Below, piece by piece: positions 59,946 to 64,000 of a stretch of 64,000 nucleotides of DNA. The notes beneath the pieces were generated by a model. It saw nothing but the letters and a program-made list of their open reading frames with translations. It was not told the origin of the DNA and did not search any database. The position numbers and the translations under genes were made by a program. Each line of letters starts with the position of its first letter. Positions within the stretch are counted from its first letter, which is position 1. The stretch is from Lysobacter sp. MMG2. GTDB lineage: Bacteria > Pseudomonadota > Gammaproteobacteria > Xanthomonadales > Xanthomonadaceae. The stretch is from positions 62,001 to 126,000 of the forward strand of contig NZ_JAERQY020000005.1 of NCBI RefSeq assembly GCF_016735495.2, in the 5' to 3' direction.

Positions 59946-60378
59946 TCGGATGCGGCTCCCCACCGCAGGACAGGACGAAGAACGAACGAGCAGGCGCCGG
60001 CGCACACCGCGGGCCGGCAACGACGGACGTTGCGGACGCGTTGGTGCAATGGGCATGCCGGCGCGGAACCCGCGCTGCAGGCGGTTCCGGCGTGGAGGTC
60101 CCCGCTCGCCCTCGTTAACGTCATCGATCCGATTTACTTGATCGCGTTCACACTTTTTCATTCCGAAACCGCTCATTCGGCAAAGTTCGGGCCGCGAGGC
60201 GCGATTGAGCGGGTCGCGGTGAGGGAACCAGGCGGCCCGCCGCTTTGTATCGCCGTGTATCCACCGCCCGACGGGCCACCTTTCCCGACAAAACGCCCGC
60301 AATCGCGACACGAGCGCGATACCGCCCGGCCTCGAAATGGCGCCACCGGAAAACACCGCCGCCTTCGAGGAAACCCCG
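59946..60378. other. Divergent intergenic region, 433 bases
   Basis: It separates the autotransporter (leftward) from the DoxX-hvf operon (rightward). The part at 60111-60180 is notably less GC-rich, with TTAACG, ATCGAT and TTTTTCATTCC, and is the likely core of both promoters. The shared hvf direct repeat is at 60247-60262. I found no gene or RNA. Confidence 0.55.
60247..60262. promoter_or_regulatory. Direct repeat GTATCG-N4-GTATCC before the DoxX-hvfABC operon
   Basis: Two half-sites ten bases apart, 117 bases before the DoxX start, inside CCGCCGCTTTGTATCG. The stand-alone hvfA copy has the same arrangement at 33710-33725, in the shared stretch CCGCCG-TTTGTATCG. Two matches in front of related genes suggest a common regulator. 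Confidence 0.4.
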
Positions 60379-61053
60379 ATGTCCACCGTCTCCGCTGCAT
60401 CCCCTGCGCCCCTGCTGTCCCGCGTCGACGGCGTCGGCGCGTGGCTCGCCCCGCTCGGTCTGCGCGTGCTGCTGGCGTGGGAGTTCTTCGAGGCCGGCCG
60501 CGAGAAGTTGCAGGGCGAGAACTGGTTCGCCGAGCTGGCCGACAAGTTTCCGCTGCCGTTCTCGCTGCTGGGCGCCAACGTCAACTGGACGCTGGCGACG
60601 TGGACGGAGCTGCTGGGCAGCATCGCGCTGCTGATCGGCCTAGGCACGCGCTACGCGGCGGCGACGCTGTTCGTGGTGACGGTCGTTGCGATCCATGCCG
60701 TGCACTGGCCGTCGGAGTGGTCGAGCCTCGCCGAGCTCTGGCAGGGCTACGCGATCAGCAATGACGGCTACGGCAACTACAAGCTCCCGCTGATCTACCT
60801 GGCGATGTTGCTGCCGCTGATGTTCGGCGGCGCCGGACGCCTGAGCGTGGATCACCTCATCGCTTCGCGCCGCGCATCCACCGCCGCCGCGACGCCCGAC
60901 ACGCTGGCCTGGGGCGTGGTGCTGTTCGCCATCGGCACGACCGTCTCGCTGCTGCTGCCGTGGGCCGGTGCCGCGCTCGCCGTTTCCGGCGTCGCCCTGA
61001 TGGCCTGGCCGCGCCGCCGCAGGACCGCGTCGGAACTGCTGGCCGCGGCCTGA
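60379..61053 (+). CDS. DoxX-family membrane protein of the hvf operon
   Basis: A 224-residue DoxX-family inner-membrane protein with four core helices and two more: [20 protein letters not shown] is the DoxX opening, [20 protein letters not shown] follows, and the last helices are [19 protein letters not shown] and [12 protein letters not shown]. The start at 60379 has GAGGAAA six bases upstream. DoxX proteins of this kind are commonly encoded with HvfA/bufferin precursors and DUF692 enzymes; HvfD of Haemophilus is one. It is 75 bases before hvfA. Role in maturation or export unknown. Confidence 0.88.
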   Translation: MSTVSAASPAPLLSRVDGVGAWLAPLGLRVLLAWEFFEAGREKLQGENWFAELADKFPLPFSLLGANVNWTLATWTELLGSIALLIGLGTRYAAATLFVVTVVAIHAVHWPSEWSSLAELWQGYAISNDGYGNYKLPLIYLAMLLPLMFGGAGRLSVDHLIASRRASTAAATPDTLAWGVVLFAIGTTVSLLLPWAGAALAVSGVALMAWPRRRRTASELLAAA

Positions 61054-61128
61054 TCGCCCTTTTCGATGTTCCCGCGCCATGCACGGCGCAACCCCCGCAC
61101 GGCCCCCGTGCACACCTGGAGACTCACC

Positions 61129-61584
61129 ATGTCACGCAACACCACCCGCAACACCGCCGGCATGATCGGCATCGCCCTCGCCGGCCTGGTCCTGGGCAAT
61201 TCCGCCTTCGCGATGCAGCCCCTCGCGCAGGGCTACATGCTCGCCGCCAGCCACGCCGCGGGCGAAGGCAAGTGCGGTGAAGGCAAGTGCGGCAGCACGC
61301 AGGCCAAGCCGGCCAAGGGCGCCGCGTCGAAGGCCGCCGAAGGCAAGTGCGGCGAAGGCCAGTGCGGCGACGCACGCTTCAACAAGACCGACGCCAATGA
61401 CGACGGCCTCGTCTCCAAGGCCGAGTACCTGAAGGCCGTGCCGACCGGCGAAGGCTGGGCCGACAAGGACGCCAACGCCGACGGCTTCATCTCCGAGCGC
61501 GAAGCCTACGACTACACGAAGGCGCGCTTCGAAGCCAACGGCAAGAAGGTCCCGATCGGCCGCTTCGCCGCCTTCCCGGAATAA
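61129..61584 (+). CDS. hvfA: HvfA-type metal-binding RiPP precursor with EF-hands
   Basis: A 151-residue exported precursor. Sec signal [15 protein letters not shown], then [12 protein letters not shown], as in the copy at 33.9 kb. The core has four [10 protein letters not shown] motifs (two, a spacer, two). C-terminal EF-hand-like loops are [13 protein letters not shown] and [13 protein letters not shown], and the tail is [13 protein letters not shown]. In the studied Hvf system the MNIO enzyme converts Cys in EGKCG into oxazolone/thioamide pairs that bind copper. hvfB and hvfC follow directly, so this is a complete operon. The EF-hand part is not a feature of the short Haemophilus precursor as I recall it. 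Confidence 0.9.
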   Translation: MSRNTTRNTAGMIGIALAGLVLGNSAFAMQPLAQGYMLAASHAAGEGKCGEGKCGSTQAKPAKGAASKAAEGKCGEGQCGDARFNKTDANDDGLVSKAEYLKAVPTGEGWADKDANADGFISEREAYDYTKARFEANGKKVPIGRFAAFPE

Positions 61585-61598
61585 CCCCGTCCCGCCGC

Positions 61599-61621
61599 GC
61601 CCCGCGATGCCATCGCGGGGC
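61599..61621 (+). terminator. Perfect 11-base palindrome between hvfA and hvfB
   Basis: GCCCCGCGATG and CATCGCGGGGC pair perfectly around a single C. It lies in the 55-base gap between precursor and enzyme genes and has no T run. It may work as a partial terminator or as a 3' stabiliser of the hvfA message, so that the precursor is made in excess over the enzymes. Confidence 0.5.
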
Positions 61622-61639
61622 CCTCATCGAGTCCACGCC

Positions 61640-62494
61640 ATGACGCAACTCCCTTCCGCTTCCGCCGGCCTCGGCCTGCGCCGCAGCCTGATTCCAGAGC
61701 TGCTGGCGATGGACGACGGCGCCGTGGACTTCCTCGAACTGGCGCCGGACAACTGGATCGGCGTCGGCGGCCGCTCCGGCGAACAGCTCGCGCAGTTGTC
61801 GGCGCGGCTCCCGTTGAGCGCGCACGGGCTGTCGCTCTCGCTCGGCGGCACCGAACCGCTGGACATGAAGCTGCTGCTGGGCACGCGCGAGTTGCTGGAA
61901 CGCCACGGCATCGCGCTCTACAGCGAGCACCTGAGCTACGCCTCCGACGACGGCCATCTCTACGACCTGATGCCGATTCCGTTCACCGATGAAGCCGTGC
62001 GTCACGTTGCCGCGCGCATCCGCGTGGTGCAGGACGTGCTGGGGCGCCGCATCGCGGTGGAGAACGTCTCCTACTACGCCGCGCCGTACCAGGCGCTGGC
62101 CGAGATCGATTTCGTCCGCGCCGTGCTCGACGAGGCCGACTGCGACCTGCTGCTGGACGTGAACAACCTCTACGTGAACTCGATCAACCACGGCTACGAC
62201 GCGCAGGCGTTCCTTGCGCGGCTGCCGGGCGAGCGCATCGCCTCGTACCACATCGCCGGCCATTTCGACGAAGACATCGACCTCAAGGTCGACACGCACG
62301 GCGCGCCGGTGAAGGCCGACGTGTGGGACCTGCTGGCCGACGCGTACCGCCGCTTCGGCGTGCGTCCGACGCTGCTGGAACGCGACTTCAACTTCCCGCC
62401 GCTGTCCGAACTGCTGACCGAAACCAACCGCATCCGCACGATGCAGGCCGCCTACGCCGACCGTGCGCGCCTGCTGGAGCTGGCCCATGCATGA
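61640..62494 (+). CDS. hvfB: DUF692/MNIO multinuclear iron oxidase for HvfA maturation
   Basis: A 284-residue DUF692 protein, a TIM-barrel with a multi-iron site that oxidises cysteines of a precursor peptide. Likely ligand regions are [68 protein letters not shown] and [10 protein letters not shown]. Fits the normal size. It starts at ATG 61640 behind hvfA and overlaps hvfC by eight bases. In the known system HvfB installs oxazolone/thioamide groups with HvfC as partner. The substrate is inferred to be the HvfA encoded directly before it, and perhaps the one at 33.9 kb. Confidence 0.95.
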   Translation: MTQLPSASAGLGLRRSLIPELLAMDDGAVDFLELAPDNWIGVGGRSGEQLAQLSARLPLSAHGLSLSLGGTEPLDMKLLLGTRELLERHGIALYSEHLSYASDDGHLYDLMPIPFTDEAVRHVAARIRVVQDVLGRRIAVENVSYYAAPYQALAEIDFVRAVLDEADCDLLLDVNNLYVNSINHGYDAQAFLARLPGERIASYHIAGHFDEDIDLKVDTHGAPVKADVWDLLADAYRRFGVRPTLLERDFNFPPLSELLTETNRIRTMQAAYADRARLLELAHA

Positions 62495-63266
62495 GCTTCG
62501 CCAGCAGCAGTACACGCTTGCGCGTCACCTGCGCGACCCGTCCGCGCACCCGCCGCCGCCCGGCCTGGAGCCGCGCCGGGTGAAGGTGTACGCGGAACTG
62601 TTCTTCAACTCGATCGAGGGCTTGCTCTCCGGCGGCTTCCCGGTGATCCGCCAGACGCTCGGCACGACCGCGTGGAAGGCGCTGGTGCGCGAGTTCTATG
62701 CGAACCATCGCAGCCGCACGCCGTTGTTCCCGCAGGTCGCGGGCGAGTTCGTCGATTACCTGGACGAGCGTGCGGATGACACGACGCTGCCGCCGTGGCT
62801 GCCGGAGCTGGCGCATTACGAGTGGATCGAGCAACTGCTGCTCACGCACGACGCGTCGCATCCGCTCGACGATGCCGACATCGACCCGCTCGACGGCGTG
62901 CTGCGCCTGTCACCACTGGCGATGCCGCTGGCCTACCGCTGGCCGGTGACGGAGATCGGCCCGGACTTCGTGCCCGACGCACCGCCGCCGGAGGCGACCA
63001 CGCTGGTCGTGCATCGCGATGCCGACCACGAGGTGCGTTTCGTGCGCATCGCGCCGCTGGTCTATCACCTGCTGGTGTCGATCCAGGCGCATGCGCGCAG
63101 CGGTCGCGGGCATCTGCTGGCGCTGGCGGACGAAGCCGGCGTCGATCCCATCGAATTCCAGGCACACGCCCTGCCGGTGCTGCACGCCTTGCGTGCACAG
63201 GGCGTGGTCTTCGTTCCCCCGCAACTCCCGCACCTTCCCTCCCCCAACGCAATGGAATCCCCGTGA
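62487..63266 (+). CDS. hvfC: DUF2063 partner protein of the MNIO enzyme
   Basis: A 259-residue protein with an N-terminal DUF2063 domain: [36 protein letters not shown] and FPVIRQTLG are typical. The C-terminal half is like a precursor-recognition domain in related systems. HvfC forms the complex with HvfB that recognises and guides the HvfA peptide. Its start (ATG 62487) overlaps hvfB by eight bases and its end overlaps the OsmC gene (TGATG). So hvfB, hvfC and osmC are translationally linked. Confidence 0.93.
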   Translation: MHELRQQQYTLARHLRDPSAHPPPPGLEPRRVKVYAELFFNSIEGLLSGGFPVIRQTLGTTAWKALVREFYANHRSRTPLFPQVAGEFVDYLDERADDTTLPPWLPELAHYEWIEQLLLTHDASHPLDDADIDPLDGVLRLSPLAMPLAYRWPVTEIGPDFVPDAPPPEATTLVVHRDADHEVRFVRIAPLVYHLLVSIQAHARSGRGHLLALADEAGVDPIEFQAHALPVLHALRAQGVVFVPPQLPHLPSPNAMESP

Positions 63267-63688
63267 TGAGCACTTCCCTCGAAACCGTCATCTACACCGC
63301 GCACACGCACGTCACCGGCGGCCGCAACGGCACCGGCCGTTCCAGCGACGGCGCGATCGATGTCCTGCTGAGCACGCCCGGCTCGAACAAGCCCGGCACG
63401 AACCCGGAGCAGCTGTTCGGCATCGGCTATTCGGCCTGTTTCATCGGCGCGATTGGCTTTGCCGCGAGCGAACTCAAGGTGAAGCTGCCCGAAGGCTTCG
63501 GCGTCGATGCCGACGTCTCGCTCGGCAAGATCGCCACCGGCGAGTACCAGCTCGCGGTGAAGCTCAACGTCCGCCTGCCGGGCCTGGACGAGGCAACGCG
63601 CCGCCAGCTCGTCGAGATGGCACACCGCACCTGCCCGTATTCGCGCATGACGCGCGGCGAGGTGGAGGTGGAGATCGCGACCTCGTGA
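63266..63688 (+). CDS. OsmC/Ohr family organic hydroperoxide reductase
   Basis: A 140-residue Ohr protein that reduces organic hydroperoxides through two cysteines: GYSACFIGAIGFA and RTCPYSRMTRG. The opening VIYTAHTHVTGGRNGTGRSS and SNKPGTNPEQLFGIGYSACF are standard Ohr. The start (ATG 63266) overlaps the hvfC stop, so it belongs to the same operon, an unusual partner for a metal-binding RiPP. It may protect the iron enzyme or cells under copper and peroxide stress. It is shorter than the copy at 40225-40767. Confidence 0.95.
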   Translation: MSTSLETVIYTAHTHVTGGRNGTGRSSDGAIDVLLSTPGSNKPGTNPEQLFGIGYSACFIGAIGFAASELKVKLPEGFGVDADVSLGKIATGEYQLAVKLNVRLPGLDEATRRQLVEMAHRTCPYSRMTRGEVEVEIATS

Positions 63689-63696
63689 CAACAAAG

Positions 63697-63722
63697 CCCC
63701 TCTCCCGCCTGGGGGAGAGGGG
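63697..63722. terminator. Hairpin after the hvf-osmC operon
   Basis: A perfect ten-base stem, CCCCTCTCCC with GGGAGAGGGG, and a six-base loop, nine bases after the osmC stop, followed by TTGGGATG. This is the probable end of the operon; the unit also resembles a dispersed repeat element. Confidence 0.65.
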
Positions 63723-63768
63723 TTGGGATGAGGGCCCGAAGCACCGGATGCTCCAATCGCAACGCCTG

Positions 63769-63813
63769 CCCTCATCCGCCTGCCGGCACCTTCTCCCGCA
63801 CGCGCGAGAAGGG
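63769..63813 (-). repeat. Dispersed 45-base repeat with hairpin (copy 2)
   Basis: Reverse complement of the unit at 30652-30696: starts CCTTCTC, has GGGAGAAGG, then GCCGGCAGGCGGATGAGGG. The arms of the two copies differ mainly in the loop. Non-coding, between the hvf operon and a lipoprotein gene. Confidence 0.75.
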
Positions 63814-63879
63814 ACGCTTCGGCCGACGCCTCTTCTTCCACTTTCGGAGGAAGATCTTCTGCACCACGGAGGTAGAACC

Positions 63880-64000
63880 ATGTTCCGTTCCATTCTCGCC
63901 ACGCTCGCGCTGGGCCTGTCGCTGTTCATCGCCGGCTGCGCGCCGGGCGCGCAGGCCGAGCCGGCACGCCCGGCACCGGCGCCGGAATTCACCGGCATCG
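63880..64000 (+). CDS. Lipoprotein, N-terminal part only (cut by window edge)
   Basis: The first 40 codons of a gene that runs out of the window. The N-terminus, SILATLALGLSLFIAGCAPG, is a clear lipoprotein signal with lipobox IAGC, then a Pro/Ala-rich linker ending PAPAPEFTGI. From memory PEFTGI-type starts occur in thioredoxin-like DipZ/TlpA lipoproteins, but this is only a guess. GGAGG lies nine bases before the ATG. It may be regulated apart from the hvf operon since a hairpin and repeats lie between. Confidence 0.75.
   Translation, partial: MFRSILATLALGLSLFIAGCAPGAQAEPARPAPAPEFTGI

Noticed and set aside
55041-60764. A 1907-codon open frame on the plus strand
   Set aside because: It runs antisense through the autotransporter. 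Its product is a low-complexity Arg/Ala/Gly chain without motifs; long open antisense frames are expected where codons are GC-rich and repeated.

Overview
The window is a GC-rich (by eye about two-thirds G+C) bacterial chromosome segment. It carries about 48 intact genes, two damaged ones and one possible remnant, and I saw no rRNA, tRNA, transposase, integrase or CRISPR array. The gene families suggest a gammaproteobacterium of the Xanthomonadaceae/Lysobacteraceae type. The pointers are TAGAAT-like -10 boxes, YaeQ, an ESPR-type autotransporter, petB with a PVWY motif, HvfA-type precursors, and short dispersed palindromes with CCCGAAT runs between convergent genes. The genus is an inference.

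Layout. 0-16 kb: the end of an aldo/keto reductase, a LysR/SDR pair, a reductase, and two paralogous winged-helix + NB-ARC-ATPase regulators. One regulator is broken by an in-frame TAA and the other has a shortened C-terminus. They flank two exported alpha/beta hydrolases, a large KatE catalase and a BenE transporter. 16-25 kb: a ferritin-like/4Fe-4S/double-CDGSH fusion, a palindrome cluster, the molybdenum hydroxylase genes iorA-iorB with a di-heme cytochrome c, a VOC/ABM pair and a royal-jelly-like lipoprotein. 25-34 kb: a Kef-type antiporter, a DJ-1/PfpI protein, an old-yellow-enzyme homologue with a changed active site, YaeQ, a BaiN/HI0933 flavoprotein, MsrB, and a CMD-cupin operon. 33.9-36 kb: a stand-alone EF-hand HvfA precursor and a MocR regulator. 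36-47.5 kb: hydrolases, SDRs, a lone cytochrome b overlapping an OsmC gene, an ECF41 sigma factor, a sigma-region-4-only protein fused by overlap to a LysR operon, and an HD hydrolase. 47.6-51.3 kb: modABC with a ModE box and convergent modE. 51.4-60 kb: a hybrid histidine kinase, a second DJ-1 protein and a 1584-residue autotransporter. 60.4-63.7 kb: DoxX-HvfA-HvfB(DUF692/MNIO)-HvfC(DUF2063)-OsmC, followed by the start of a lipoprotein gene.

How the parts fit. Much of the window handles redox stress: KatE, two OsmC/Ohr proteins, MsrB, two free DJ-1 proteins, a CMD protein and several flavin or NAD(P) reductases. Metal handling is the second theme. Molybdate uptake could feed IorAB, and the Hvf operon is predicted to make a modified cysteine-rich metal-binding peptide. 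A second precursor 27 kb away carries six EGKCG-type motifs but has no enzymes beside it, and a direct repeat (GTATCG-N4-GTAWCS) lies upstream of both loci. The ECF41 sigma factor has two matching promoters (TGTCACA-N16-CGTC and CGTCACA-N16-CGTC), which makes a testable local regulon. Functions are assigned by reading motifs, and no database search was possible.
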